The notes below the pieces were generated by a model, which was given only the letters and a program-made list of their open reading frames with translations, was not told the DNA's origin and ran no database searches. This document shows, piece after piece, positions 9,597 through 19,800 of a DNA stretch of 64,000 nt. This DNA comes from Bacteroidota bacterium (lineage in GTDB: Bacteria; Bacteroidota; Bacteroidia; Sphingobacteriales; Sphingobacteriaceae), in NCBI GenBank assembly GCA_023427985.1, contig JAEYZM010000004.1:148324-212323 (forward strand), read 5' to 3'. The position numbers and the translations under genes were made by a program. Positions within the stretch are counted from its first letter, which is position 1; every line of letters begins with the position of its first letter.

Positions 9597-10619
9597 ATGA
9601 AAATAGGCATCAATGGATTTGGAAGAATAGGCAGATTGGTATTTAGAGCAGCAATAGAGCGCAAGGATATTGAGATTGTAGGGATTAATGATTTGGTGGA
9701 TGCCGACTATATGGCTTATTTATTAAAGTACGATTCTACGCATGGAGCGTTTAAGGGAGAAGTAAAAGTAGAGTCGGGAGCATTAATTGTAAACGGACAA
9801 AAGATTCGCATCAGTGCAGAAAAGGATCCGGCAAATTTAAGATGGGATACAATTGGGGCTACACATATAGTAGAGAGTACGGGATTATTTTTGGATCAAA
9901 GCACTGCATCGGCACACTTAAAAGCCGGCGCAAAAAAGGTAATCATTTCGGCACCCGCAAAAGACGCTACCCCAACTTTTGTGATGGGTGTGAACCATAC
10001 TCAATATCAGGCGGAGATGGATATAATTTCCAACGCTTCATGTACAACAAATTGTTTGGCGCCATTGGCAAAAGTGATACACGATCAATTTGGAATTGAG
10101 GAGGGATTGATGACAACTATACATGCGGTAACAGCGACACAAAAAACAGTCGACGGTCCATCGGCAAAAGATTGGAGAGGCGGAAGAGGTGCTTATCAGA
10201 ATGTAATACCCTCATCGACAGGAGCAGCAAAAGCAGTGGGATTGGTCATTCCAGAATTGAAGGGAAAATTAACGGGCATGAGTTTTAGAGTACCGGTTCC
10301 GAATGTTTCGGTGGTCGATTTAACTTGTAAATTGAAAAATGCAACCGATTACGAAAGCATAAAAGCTGCGATTAGAAATGCATCGGAACAAGAGATGAAA
10401 GGCATTATGGGATATACAGAAGATCCGGTGGTTTCGAGCGATTTTATGGGCGATGCGCGTACCTGTATTTTCGATGCTGATGCTGGTATTATGCTGAGTC
10501 CAAAATTTGTAAAACTTGTGGCATGGTACGATAATGAGTGGGGCTATTCGAACAAGTTAGTCGACTTGATGCAATACGTCTATGAGGCCGATAAAAAAAT
10601 GAATGTATTGGCCATATAA
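9597..10619 (+). CDS. gapA: Glyceraldehyde-3-phosphate dehydrogenase, type I
   Basis: Cytosolic glycolytic enzyme converting glyceraldehyde-3-phosphate, NAD+ and phosphate to 1,3-bisphosphoglycerate. It has 340 residues, with the Rossmann motif INGFGRIGR at the N-terminus. The catalytic Cys149 lies in SNASCTTNCLAP and His176 in TTIHAVTATQKTVDGPS, followed by the typical WYDNEWGYSNKLVDL end. The ATQKTVDGPS signature is that of the catabolic NAD-type enzymes. It differs from the second GAPDH at 55.6 kb. It is monocistronic, with its own terminator. An imperfect -7 element (TATATTCG) lies upstream. Confidence 0.97.
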   Translation: MKIGINGFGRIGRLVFRAAIERKDIEIVGINDLVDADYMAYLLKYDSTHGAFKGEVKVESGALIVNGQKIRISAEKDPANLRWDTIGATHIVESTGLFLDQSTASAHLKAGAKKVIISAPAKDATPTFVMGVNHTQYQAEMDIISNASCTTNCLAPLAKVIHDQFGIEEGLMTTIHAVTATQKTVDGPSAKDWRGGRGAYQNVIPSSTGAAKAVGLVIPELKGKLTGMSFRVPVPNVSVVDLTCKLKNATDYESIKAAIRNASEQEMKGIMGYTEDPVVSSDFMGDARTCIFDADAGIMLSPKFVKLVAWYDNEWGYSNKLVDLMQYVYEADKKMNVLAI

Positions 10620-10650
10620 AATAAAGAAGCTTAGTGTTTGTAGTATAATT

Positions 10651-10684
10651 AGGGGTAAGAACAGGTGGTTCTTCCCCTTTTTTA
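10651..10684 (+). terminator. Rho-independent terminator after gapA
   Basis: Stem AGGGGtAAGAAC / GTTCTTCCCCT with one bulged base and an AGGTG loop, followed by a T-run. Confidence 0.88.
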
Positions 10685-10710
10685 TTAGCTTTACATTTAA
10701 CCCCTAAACT

Positions 10711-11775
10711 ATGAGTATAATTATTAAAGGTACCGGCTCTTTCATTCCGAAGAATGAAATTAAGAACGAAGATTTTTTCAAACACGAATTCAGATCAGAA
10801 GATGGCGATCTTTTACCTCAGGGAAATGAAACCATCATCCGAAAATTTAAAGACATCACTGGCATTCGTTCGAGACGTTATGCCGATGATACGATGTTGA
10901 GTTCCGATATGGGAACACAAGCAGCTTTGCGTGCCATTGAAGATGCCGGAATTGATAAAGAAGAAATCGACCTCATAATTTTCGCACATAATTTTGGTAA
11001 TATTCCTAAATATACTGTTCAGACCGATGTTGTGCCAAGTTTAGCCACTCGTGTGAAATACGATTTGAAAATTGAGAACAACGATTGTGTGGCATTTGAT
11101 ATATTGTATGGTTGTCCGGGTTGGGTTCAAGGGGTAATTCTTGCTCGACAATATATTTTAGCTGGCGATGCAAAACATGTATTGGTAATAGGTTCCGAAA
11201 CATTATCGAGAGTCATCGATCCATTCGATAGAGATTCTATGATTTATTCCGATGGTGCAGGCGCGGCAATTATTTCCTATTCAGAAGAACCGAATACTGG
11301 CATCTTAAGCGTGGCCAGTCAAACTTTTACAAGCAAAGAAGCATACTATTTATATTACGGGCATTCCTATAACAAGGACTTTACACCTGAAACGCGATAT
11401 ATAAAAATGCATGGCAGAAAAATTTATGAATTTGCATTGAATCAAGTTCCATTGGCCATGAAAAAATGTTTAGACAAATCGGGACATAATATTCAATCAT
11501 TGAAGAAAGTATTCATTCATCAAGCGAATGAAAAAATGGACGAAGCAATCATCGAGCGATTTTATAAATTATACGATGTTGATACAATACCCGAGTACAT
11601 TATGCCTATGAGCATTCACGAATTGGGAAACAGTTCTGTTGCTACGGTTCCAACACTTTTTGATCTTGTTCGAAAAAATAAAATAGAACATCATTCCATT
11701 TCGAAGGGCGATGTAGTGATGCTTTGCTCAGTTGGTGCGGGAATGAGTGTGAATGCTATTTTGTTAAGTTATTAG
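10711..11775 (+). CDS. 3-oxoacyl-ACP synthase III family protein (FabH-like)
   Basis: Thiolase-fold condensing enzyme of 354 residues. The catalytic triad is visible: Cys135 in LYGCPGWVQG, His270 in VFIHQANEKM and Asn307 in HELGNSSVATVP. FabH-like enzymes join acyl-CoA or acyl-ACP to malonyl-ACP. An N-terminal insert (about 25-40) and the absence of fab neighbours suggest a specialised KAS III, for example for branched or secondary lipids, rather than the housekeeping FabH. It is transcribed alone; an AT-rich inverted repeat follows the stop codon. Confidence 0.88.
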   Translation: MSIIIKGTGSFIPKNEIKNEDFFKHEFRSEDGDLLPQGNETIIRKFKDITGIRSRRYADDTMLSSDMGTQAALRAIEDAGIDKEEIDLIIFAHNFGNIPKYTVQTDVVPSLATRVKYDLKIENNDCVAFDILYGCPGWVQGVILARQYILAGDAKHVLVIGSETLSRVIDPFDRDSMIYSDGAGAAIISYSEEPNTGILSVASQTFTSKEAYYLYYGHSYNKDFTPETRYIKMHGRKIYEFALNQVPLAMKKCLDKSGHNIQSLKKVFIHQANEKMDEAIIERFYKLYDVDTIPEYIMPMSIHELGNSSVATVPTLFDLVRKNKIEHHSISKGDVVMLCSVGAGMSVNAILLSY

Positions 11776-11930
11776 GAAATTAAGTTATTAAGAAACTAAG
11801 TTATTTGAAAATTAAGTTATTTGAAAATTAAGGAACTATCAATTGATTGCGAAACCCTTAATAACTTAATAACCCAATTCCTTAATAACCTAATTCCTAA
11901 ATAACTTAATTCCCAAATTCCTAGTAACAA
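11776..11930. repeat. AT-rich multi-unit inverted repeat between convergent genes
   Basis: The left half carries units of the type AAATTAAGTTATT; the right half carries their reverse complements. For example, TAAGTTATTAAG at 11781-11792 pairs with 11857-11868, and ATTAAGTTATTT at 11811-11822 pairs with 11899-11910. The element fills the space between the stop codons of the KAS III gene and the globin-like gene. A shorter relative lies at 58047-58078, also between convergent genes. It probably acts as a bidirectional 3'-end structure. Confidence 0.8.
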
Positions 11931-12497
11931 TTATCGTTGAACAATAACACCTCTCAAAGATTCAAGTAATGCTCCAAGTTCAGAAACAATTGCTTGATCG
12001 GTTACTCCGTTCTTCGCTGCTCCTGCTACTACATCGGCAATAAAACGATCATAAGAAGCATTATCGGCTTTCAATGCCATGCGATTATTTTGTGCAGGGT
12101 CATGTGCTGCGGCCATTGACGCAATTCCATTGTAAGCGAAATTTTTTGCGCCAGTAGCAACACAGAAAAAGTCGGTAAGATTTTTACTCAAGGCCGTAAA
12201 TCCTGTTGTATTACCAGAAGTCACTTCCATTAATAACACTTGGAAATATGGTTGAAGTTCTGGATCACCAGCAATAATTAATATAGTACTATCAACCACC
12301 GATCGTAATCCAAGTCGACCTTGTTCAATCATCTGCGAAGGATTAGCTGGATCGGCAACCATAGTAGTACCACCTAATTTATCGTACAAAGTTGGACTGG
12401 TAGGTGTAGGTGTCGACTCTTTATCGTCTTCTTTACAAGAAGCGAAAAATAATGAAGTACTTAGCAATGCGATGCATGCGATTTTTGTTCTATTCAT
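11931..12497 (-). CDS. Truncated haemoglobin-like lipoprotein
   Basis: Exported protein of 188 residues with a lipoprotein signal (FFASC, Cys21) and an acidic/TP-rich linker. The rest matches group I truncated haemoglobins: it opens with TLYDKLGG, has ELQPYF in the B/C region, and FAYNGIASMAAAH, where the His is the likely proximal haem ligand. It ends with the G/H helix pattern YDRFIADVVAGAAKNGV. An insertion of about 20 residues follows LGG. Globins are normally cytosolic, so a lipid-anchored form is unusual. It lies 23 nt downstream of the membrane-anchored HMA-like gene, in a probable operon. Family by motif recognition only; haem binding is not proven. Confidence 0.7.
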   Translation of the reverse strand: MNRTKIACIALLSTSLFFASCKEDDKESTPTPTSPTLYDKLGGTTMVADPANPSQMIEQGRLGLRSVVDSTILIIAGDPELQPYFQVLLMEVTSGNTTGFTALSKNLTDFFCVATGAKNFAYNGIASMAAAHDPAQNNRMALKADNASYDRFIADVVAGAAKNGVTDQAIVSELGALLESLRGVIVQR

Positions 12498-12520
12498 AGT
12501 ATTTGATTTTGATTAATTTA

Positions 12521-12946
12521 TTATTGAATAACTTTTGTAATGACACTACTTAATTTATAGGTAAAACTAGATTTATCAATTATAGGACAAGCTCCACTAA
12601 GAGCTTCTGCATCGACCTTAAATGGTTTGAAATTGTAATTAAAAATTTGTTGTATTGCAGAACTAATGTATTCCTGCGATTGCATATCGGGATTATAGGA
12701 GTAAACTAAAATATTATCTTCCAAATTAAAGTGAGCTGCATCAACTCCATGCATTCCAAGAACTGTATTTTTAATTTTCATTGCATCGAGCGAGTCGACA
12801 TTCTCCATAAAATCAATTCTTGCTAATTGTCTGTTGCGAGGGTCTTTATCTTTAGTGACTAAATAAATATGCACTACTAAAACCAAGAAAAGTACAAGGA
12901 CAGTAGCTAAGGAAGCGATGGTCCATTTTATAAATTTTGCTCTCAT
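12521..12946 (-). CDS. Membrane-anchored small protein, HMA-like fold lacking CxxC
   Basis: Protein of 141 residues with one N-terminal transmembrane helix (about 9-30, IASLATVLVLFLVLVVHIYL) and a periplasmic remainder. Residues about 48-115 follow the beta-alpha-beta-beta-alpha-beta spacing of heavy-metal-associated domains (VDSLDAMKIKNTVLGMHGVDAAHFN, ILVYSYNP), but the metal-binding CxxC is absent. The function is unknown. It is the first gene of a pair with the globin-like lipoprotein, so a shared role at the cell envelope (redox, NO or metal sensing) is an inference only. Confidence 0.6.
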   Translation of the reverse strand: MRAKFIKWTIASLATVLVLFLVLVVHIYLVTKDKDPRNRQLARIDFMENVDSLDAMKIKNTVLGMHGVDAAHFNLEDNILVYSYNPDMQSQEYISSAIQQIFNYNFKPFKVDAEALSGACPIIDKSSFTYKLSSVITKVIQ

Positions 12947-13258
12947 AGTATAATATTTTAGGGGATGTACGAGAACTTTTATAAGATGGATTTATGTATT
13001 AGATAAAAAATTACTTATTGAACATAATATTATATTATCAAATAAAAACAAGTAAATGAGCTAATTACAAACAATAGTCTTAATGTGATTTGCTGAAAGG
13101 CTTGAAAACATTAAGGTTTTTCACATAGTGTTAATAATTATTTTTTTAGCACATCTTGATTTTCTCAGAATTTACATCTTCCTTTATGTAATAAAATCAA
13201 TGGTTTCAGAGGAAACAAAAAATCAAACATAAGTATTAACTAAATTTTAAACACAATT
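12947..13258. other. 312-bp intergenic region between divergent genes
   Basis: Very AT-rich spacer between the HMA-like gene (minus) and the HU gene (plus). It must hold both promoters, but I see no perfect TAnnTTTG element. The only near-candidate is around TTTACATCTTCC (13171-13182) for HU. No RNA gene or repeat was recognised. Confidence 0.5.
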
Positions 13259-13534
13259 ATGAACAAAGCAGAATTAATTGAAGCTATGGCTTCAGGCTCA
13301 AAATTGACTAAAGCAGATGCAGGTAGAGCATTAGATGCATTTTTAGATGCAACTACAAAAGCTTTAAAGAAAGGTGATAAACTTACTTTAGTAGGTTTTG
13401 GTACTTTTTCAGTAACTAAGAGACCAGCTCGTACAGGTCGTAACCCTAAGACTGGTAAAGCAATTAAAATTGCTGCTAAGAAAGTTGCTAAATTCAAAGC
13501 TGGTGCAGCATTAGCAAAAGTTGTAAACAAGTAA
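13259..13534 (+). CDS. HU family DNA-binding protein
   Basis: Nucleoid protein of 91 residues that bends DNA as a dimer. The family pattern is complete: MNKAELIEAMASGSKLTKADA, then GDKLTLVGFGTFSVTKRPAR and the DNA-contacting arm RTGRNPKTGKAIKIAAKKVAKFKAG. It is monocistronic with a long A/T-rich leader and a very strong terminator, consistent with abundant expression. Confidence 0.97.
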   Translation: MNKAELIEAMASGSKLTKADAGRALDAFLDATTKALKKGDKLTLVGFGTFSVTKRPARTGRNPKTGKAIKIAAKKVAKFKAGAALAKVVNK

Positions 13535-13552
13535 TTTTTTTTACAACCAATA

Positions 13553-13587
13553 AAAAAAAGCGTCGAAAAATTTTCGACGCTTTTTTT
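13553..13587 (+). terminator. Strong Rho-independent terminator after HU
   Basis: Stem GCGTCGAAAA / TTTTCGACGC flanked by seven A before and seven T after. It is symmetric and could work in both directions, with the convergent USP gene on the other side. Confidence 0.95.
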
Positions 13588-13655
13588 ATGATTCAAATTT
13601 TACCTATTCTAGGTTATACCTTTTAATTCTTCACTCTTCACTTTTCATTTACTCC

Positions 13656-14549
13656 CTACCAGCCATAAGGATGCAAATTAATCGTACTTGGATGTCGAGT
13701 AGGCTGAATACTCAACACAGGAGTTTTAGAATGATTTACTAATTGTTGCGCAACAGGTCCCATTATAAAATCAACGATATCTTCATTCTCCATATCGGCC
13801 ATCACCATTAATAAATCCACTTCTTGTTCTTTTGCGCACTTTAATATTTCTTTTGCAGCATTACCTTGAGTAATAAACAAACGATTTGGTATTTTTTTAT
13901 CGTCGATCATATCTTTTATTTGTGCTGCTTCTAATTCAATTTTGCGTAAATGAGATTCTTCTAATTCTGTATCGATTCCAAGTGTAATTAATTCGGCTTT
14001 GAACCATTGAGCATAATTAATTGCAAATTTTACTTTTTGACGAGAGTAAGGATCGTCTTTGAATGGCATTAAAATTCTTTTAATACCATGATCTTTCATT
14101 TTTTGTTGTACAGAAAGTACAGGGCATTTTGCATCTGAAATAATTCTTACAGCATTGCTACCAATAATAAATTCTCTAAAGCCAGAGACACCATGAGTAC
14201 TCATTACAATCATATCGAACGCATGCTCATTCGCATAGTCGCTAATAACTCTATGGCTTCTACCAAACTCAACATGAGTGGTAAATTTTATACCATGTTG
14301 TTGTTCTAACTTTGAACTGAGTTCCGACATCTGCTTCGATTTAAGTGCAAGCATTTCAACTTCACGCTGAACAATTTCTTCTGTGTTTAGATAAAAGTCG
14401 CCAGGAACTGCCATCGTTAAAAGTTCTTCAATAACATGAAATAAATGTATTTCTGAACCATGAATTTTAGCAATTGCTATGGCATAATCTACAGCATAGA
14501 AGGATAATTCTGAGAAATCTGTAGGTATTAAAATTTTTTTGATTTCCAT
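13656..14549 (-). CDS. Universal stress protein with two UspA domains
   Basis: Tandem UspA protein of 297 residues. Domain 1 (about 1-145) begins IKKILIPTDFSELS and ends with VMSTHGVSGFREFIIGSNAVRI, which includes the G-2x-G-9x-G(S/T) nucleotide-binding pattern. Domain 2 (about 153-285) is more degenerate (RILMPFKDDPYSRQKV, then MADMENEDIVDFIMGPVAQQLV). It is a cytoplasmic stress-survival protein, often ATP-binding. It is transcribed alone, convergent with HU. The precise role is not predictable. Confidence 0.93.
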   Translation of the reverse strand: MEIKKILIPTDFSELSFYAVDYAIAIAKIHGSEIHLFHVIEELLTMAVPGDFYLNTEEIVQREVEMLALKSKQMSELSSKLEQQHGIKFTTHVEFGRSHRVISDYANEHAFDMIVMSTHGVSGFREFIIGSNAVRIISDAKCPVLSVQQKMKDHGIKRILMPFKDDPYSRQKVKFAINYAQWFKAELITLGIDTELEESHLRKIELEAAQIKDMIDDKKIPNRLFITQGNAAKEILKCAKEQEVDLLMVMADMENEDIVDFIMGPVAQQLVNHSKTPVLSIQPTRHPSTINLHPYGW

Positions 14550-14731
14550 GATGGTTTAATTTAATACACAATTATACTATTTTGATTTCTTAAAAAACAT
14601 GATAATAATCATTCTCTCTCAAACTGTTGTAAAATCTTAGTACCTAACGAGATATTATAAATAAATTTTAATAATTTAGTGAATCTTACCCAAAACAATT
14701 TTTGTAAGTATAATTAAACAAACAATTTTAT

Positions 14732-16768
14732 ATGAAAAAAACACTTTTACTTTTATGTGTAAGTGCATTGGCATTTAATGTAAGTAATGCTCAAATCAGT
14801 TTTAACGACGATTTTGAGTCTTATAATGCTGGTGCAAAATTAGGTCCACAATCGCCTAATTGGACTACTTGGAGCAATGCTGATGGTGGTACTGAGGATG
14901 TTAACGTAGTAACAACGGATGCAAATTCAGGAACTAAATCCATTTATTTCTCTTCAACAAGTACTAATGGTGGGCCTGCCGATGTAGTACTTCCATTCGG
15001 AGGTGTTCACAATACGGGTACTTTCAAATTTATTTCATGGTTTAAAGTTCCTGCAAATAAATCGGCTTACTTCAATTTCCAAGGTGCTGCAACAATTGGT
15101 ACAACTTGGGCAATGGATTGCTATATGAATGCAGATGGAACATTACAAATTGGCAATGCAACTAATTTGTTCTTGACAGGAAATTACCCTCAAGCAAAAT
15201 GGTTCGAATTACGTGCTGAAATTAATTTGAATGCAAATTCATGGTCAATTTATGTTGATTCAAATTTAGTAGGAACATTTAGCAACAATGTAAATCAAAT
15301 TGCTTCCGTCGACTTATACCCTGCCAATGCTCAAGCAGCATTTTGGGTAGATGATGTTTCTTTTGAATATACTCCTTATACCTTACCAAATGTAAATGCT
15401 GCATTAACTTCGTTCAATATACCGAATGGAATTGTTGGACAAGAGAAAACACCTTCATTAAGCATTAGAAATTTAGGTCAATCGGCAATCCAATCTTTTG
15501 ACTTAAAAATAAAATACGACGATGATTCAATAACTAAAAATATTACTGGCATTAATGTGGCTTCATTAGCAACATATACTGTTAGCTTCTCAGAATTTTT
15601 CGTATTAAAAGAAGGAAATATTACTGCAACTGCGGTTATATCGAATGTAAATGCTGCAGGTAATGACGGCGATTCGAACGATGACACTAAACAGATCAGT
15701 TTGAATCCAGTTAAAGCAGCAGAAGGTAAAAAAATCTTTGCAGAAGAAGGAACTGGTACTTGGTGCCAATGGTGTCCAAGAGGAGCTGTATTTATGGATT
15801 ATATGGAAGATAACTATCACGATTTCTTCGTAGGTGTTGCCGTTCACAACAATGACCCAATGGTTTATCCAGAATACGATAACGGTGTAGGTGGTTTCAT
15901 CCCAGGATATCCAAGTGTAATTATGGATAGAAACACTGTGATCGATCCTAGTGATATGGAGCCAGATTTCTTAGGTAAAGTTATTCAAGCACCTGTAGGA
16001 ATCATTACGAATGGTGCAACATATGATTCATTAACAAGAACATTAAAAATATCTTTAACTACTACTTTAACTTCAGACATTGCTGGAAATTATAAAGTTG
16101 CTTGTGTATTAACAGAAGATAGTGTACGTGGTACAGGAAGTGCTTACAACCAAGCAAATGCATATGCAGGTGGTACGTATGGCCCTATGGGTGGTTATGA
16201 ATTATTAGCAAATCCTGTCCCTGCAAATAGAATGGTTTACGATCACGTTGCTCGTATTATTTCTCCAAATTTTTATGGTTATGAAAACGCATTTGGTGCA
16301 AATGCCGATAGTGGTCAATCGGTTACCCATACATTAACCTATAGCTTACCAGCTTCTTGGAGACTTAATAAAATTAATATTATTGGAGTAATTTTCGATG
16401 AGAATGGAATGGCAAGCAATGCAAGTAAATCGACGATAGCAGAAGCCGTTTCAAATGGTTACGTAATCGGTACTGAAATTGGTGGTAATGTTGTGGGTAT
16501 TGATAAATTAGCTGGTCCAGATGCTATTCGCTTAGCTCCAAATCCAAGCAATGGGGTATCAAACGTACTTATCGATTTAGTAAGTGATGCAAATGTAGAA
16601 GTTGAAATCTATTCTATCACTGGTGCTTTAATTAGTAAAAAAGATTACGGAATGTTAAATGGTGCCTTCGAACTACCAATCAATGTTTCGGAATTAAACA
16701 CTGGAATTTACATGGTGAATGTAAAAGTTGATGGTGATTTAAAAGTTTTAAAATTAATGAAACAATAA
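14732..16768 (+). CDS. T9SS cargo with Omp28-like redox domain
   Basis: Secreted surface protein of 678 residues. Order: signal peptide (MKKTLLLLCVSALAFNVSNAQ), a jelly-roll/laminin-G-like domain (about 22-210), a CARDB-like segment (about 215-325), an Omp28-type domain holding CxxC in GTWCQWCPRG (about 340-350), and a C-terminal sorting domain (RLAPNPSNGVSNVLIDL; ending in KVLKLMKQ). The Omp28 part resembles a thioredoxin fold, so a surface redox role is possible but unproven. It is monocistronic with a strong terminator. Confidence 0.88.
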   Translation: MKKTLLLLCVSALAFNVSNAQISFNDDFESYNAGAKLGPQSPNWTTWSNADGGTEDVNVVTTDANSGTKSIYFSSTSTNGGPADVVLPFGGVHNTGTFKFISWFKVPANKSAYFNFQGAATIGTTWAMDCYMNADGTLQIGNATNLFLTGNYPQAKWFELRAEINLNANSWSIYVDSNLVGTFSNNVNQIASVDLYPANAQAAFWVDDVSFEYTPYTLPNVNAALTSFNIPNGIVGQEKTPSLSIRNLGQSAIQSFDLKIKYDDDSITKNITGINVASLATYTVSFSEFFVLKEGNITATAVISNVNAAGNDGDSNDDTKQISLNPVKAAEGKKIFAEEGTGTWCQWCPRGAVFMDYMEDNYHDFFVGVAVHNNDPMVYPEYDNGVGGFIPGYPSVIMDRNTVIDPSDMEPDFLGKVIQAPVGIITNGATYDSLTRTLKISLTTTLTSDIAGNYKVACVLTEDSVRGTGSAYNQANAYAGGTYGPMGGYELLANPVPANRMVYDHVARIISPNFYGYENAFGANADSGQSVTHTLTYSLPASWRLNKINIIGVIFDENGMASNASKSTIAEAVSNGYVIGTEIGGNVVGIDKLAGPDAIRLAPNPSNGVSNVLIDLVSDANVEVEIYSITGALISKKDYGMLNGAFELPINVSELNTGIYMVNVKVDGDLKVLKLMKQ

Positions 16769-16788
16769 TTTTAAAATCATAGAAATAT

Positions 16789-16822
16789 AAAAGGCGCTGA
16801 AGTTTTTCAGCGCCTTTTTTTC
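16789..16822. terminator. Bidirectional Rho-independent terminator
   Basis: Stem AGGCGCTGAA / TTCAGCGCCT with a GTTT loop, preceded by A-rich and followed by T-rich tracts. It serves the Omp28-like gene and the convergent 1598-residue gene. Confidence 0.93.
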
Positions 16823-16823
16823 T

Positions 16824-19800
16824 TTATTCTTGTATTATAATTTTCTGTTCAAATACTGAACTTGAATTATGAATTCTTATAACATAAATGCCAGGCTGAT
16901 TGTATTCCATCTCAATACTTTGAAGTGATGGACTGCCCTGTATACGCATCGATTTCATAACTTGTCCCAATACATTTATAATTTCTACATTTAAAACTTC
17001 AGGTTGTTGAGTTTGAATATCGATGTAAAACTTACCAGTATTCGGATTAGGTCGAACATTCGCATTCAACACATATTTATCAGAATTCAATCCAACAAAT
17101 TGAGCTAAGAAATTATCCGAAATATTACTACAACTTAATGTTGAATCGAATACTTCAACCGTATACTCCCCTTCTTCATCTATATGTATTGCCGATGTAT
17201 CGGTATTTGCAATTTCAACACCTCCTAGGTACCATTGATAGGCAAAATAATTCGGGTCTGTATTTAGAACAGAATCTGTTTGGGCTATACTAGGTTTTGT
17301 TGGTAATGCATTAAAACTAACCATAAACGTATCGGTATTTGTTGTGCAATTGATTGCAGTACTTAAAACTGCATAATAAGCACCATCTTCGCTAACAAGT
17401 AAGTCTGGTTGATTTGCATTCGGTATCATTGAACTGTTTTTATACCATTGTACGCTTGCATTAGTTGATAAGTTTAAAACAATAGTGTCGCCATCACATA
17501 TTGGATCGGTGGTACTAGGTGACACGAATGCTTTTAACGGTTTATCGACAATTGATACAACTACATCGGCAGAAATATTACTGCAATTATTTAAATCGAA
17601 AACTTCTACCTTATATGTACCAGCCTCCGTAACATTTATTGTATTTGAATTCTCATTGGGTATAATATTTCCGTTTTTATACCATACATAATTATTAGCA
17701 CTAGCATTTGTACTCAATTGTGCAGGCTCACCTGTACAAAAAGTATAAGGCCCATTTATTACAGGTATTGCAGGTTGATTTAAAACAGTTATTAAAACTG
17801 TTGCCGATAATACGGAACATGTTCCATTATCAACTTCTACATTATACTCACCCGATTGTTTTGCATAATATTCATTACTATTTGCATTTGGAATAATTAT
17901 TCCATCTCTGTACCATTGATAACTATAATTCGCATTGAAATCTGTGATAATATAAGTTGAATCACCAGGACAAATTGCTGTAGGTGCAAATGCAGTAATA
18001 TTAGCTGTTAGATTCGAAGCACTCAATTTAAAAATACCTCCGGTACTGCTGTTGGTGTTAAATCCACCCGAATAAATTGTGGAAGCATCATATGCGCGTA
18101 TAACTGTATGTTGAATATTATCTACCATTGTCCAATTCAATCCTCCATCCGTACTGTATGCTGTACCTGTAGATGAGGTACTTGCATTTGCACCTGATAT
18201 ATAATAGGTATTGCTTGTTCCTGGCACATATGCAATTGCATTCTTGTCGACAATTGTATTAAAACTTGTATTCACTAAAGACCAAGTACTACCACCATTA
18301 GAGGTAGAATAAATTAAGCCATTATTCCCAGTACCTGAATTACAAATCATCAATCCATTGTTTTGATCTTTGAATGATAAATCAACAATTGAATTGACAT
18401 TGGGGAAAGGACCATTGGAAACAGTCCAAGTGAGACCTTTATCAATACTTTTAAAAATTCTACCCTTATATGTTGGATACCAAATCGTATTACCTAAAGT
18501 GGTAAAATATCCCACTGTACCATATTCATCAGCCGCTAAAACTGCAGGAATATTTCCTTGTGCTACACGTGTCCAAGTAGTACCTCCATTATTCGTTGTG
18601 TAAAATTCTAAATAACCATCCGCTGGATCGCCTAGGGCAACACCATCCAATTTATTAAAGAAATGAACTACATTAATAAAGGAAGCTGCAGTTGAAAAAC
18701 TAGCAGTGCTTTGGCGCGTCCATGTAGTTCCTCCATTTGTTGTATAATAAACTCCTTGCAAGGTATTACTTACGGCAACAGGATAAACAGAAGCCCATGC
18801 AGTGTCGGCATTATATGCATGAATATTTGCTAAGCCATATGATGTTCCTAGACCCGCTGTGTTGATAGCACCTGGTGTCCATGTTGCGCCAGCATTTGTA
18901 GTTTTTGTATAATCTCTAATCGTTGAATTAGCTCCGGAACCATCGTATGCAACTGCCCAAGCTATATTTTGATTAACAATATTAAAATCATTAATACCTC
19001 TAGAAGCAGTTGTGAAACCCGAAGCTTGTGTATTCCAATTAATACAACTTACTTGCCCAACTTGATTCACAGTAATGTAAGCTAATTTTGTAATTGAGTC
19101 GGAACCAGCTGAGTTGGTAACTACTAATTTCACATCATATGTTCCTGGTGTATTATAAACAACATTGACATTTTGTGTAGTAGCACTTGATGGTGTAGCA
19201 CCATTCATTGTCCATTTCCAAGCAGTTGGCGTGTTCGAAGAATTATCAGATAATGTAATTGGAGTTCCTGTAAAAACTGTTGTTTGATTTGCAGTGAAAT
19301 TTGCAAGAGGTGCAACGCTTACAACATTTAATGGCGACTCCCATAATCCTCTACCATAAGTAGCTGCTCTAATTTTTGATGCTCCATAATGAATCTCTAA
19401 GTCAGACACTTTTACATTAGGTAAATTAGTCATGAAAGGTGTCCAAGCTACAGAATTACTTTTGTAGTAAACCCCTACATCGGTACCGATATAAATGGCA
19501 TCGTTTGAATTATTTTCATATACGATACAGTTTACTGGTAGATTTGGTAAGCCTGCTGAAATGTTCGTCCAATTGCTACCGCCATTACTACTATAAAAAA
19601 CTTTATTCGATGAATTGTATCCCGAAAAAGTTGCCCAAATTTTATTGGGGTCAGTATTCGAAATTGCAACCTCTGTTAAATACGATTGACCTACTGGAAG
19701 ACCTGTAGCTATGGATGTCCAGGTACTACCACCATTATTAGTCCTAAATAATTTACTTCCATTTCCCGCATACATTACATCTGGATTACTCGCAGAAATC

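Noticed and set aside
11776..11930. CRISPR-like or phage attachment repeat
   Set aside because: There are no unique spacers; the layout is an inverted repeat between convergent stops.
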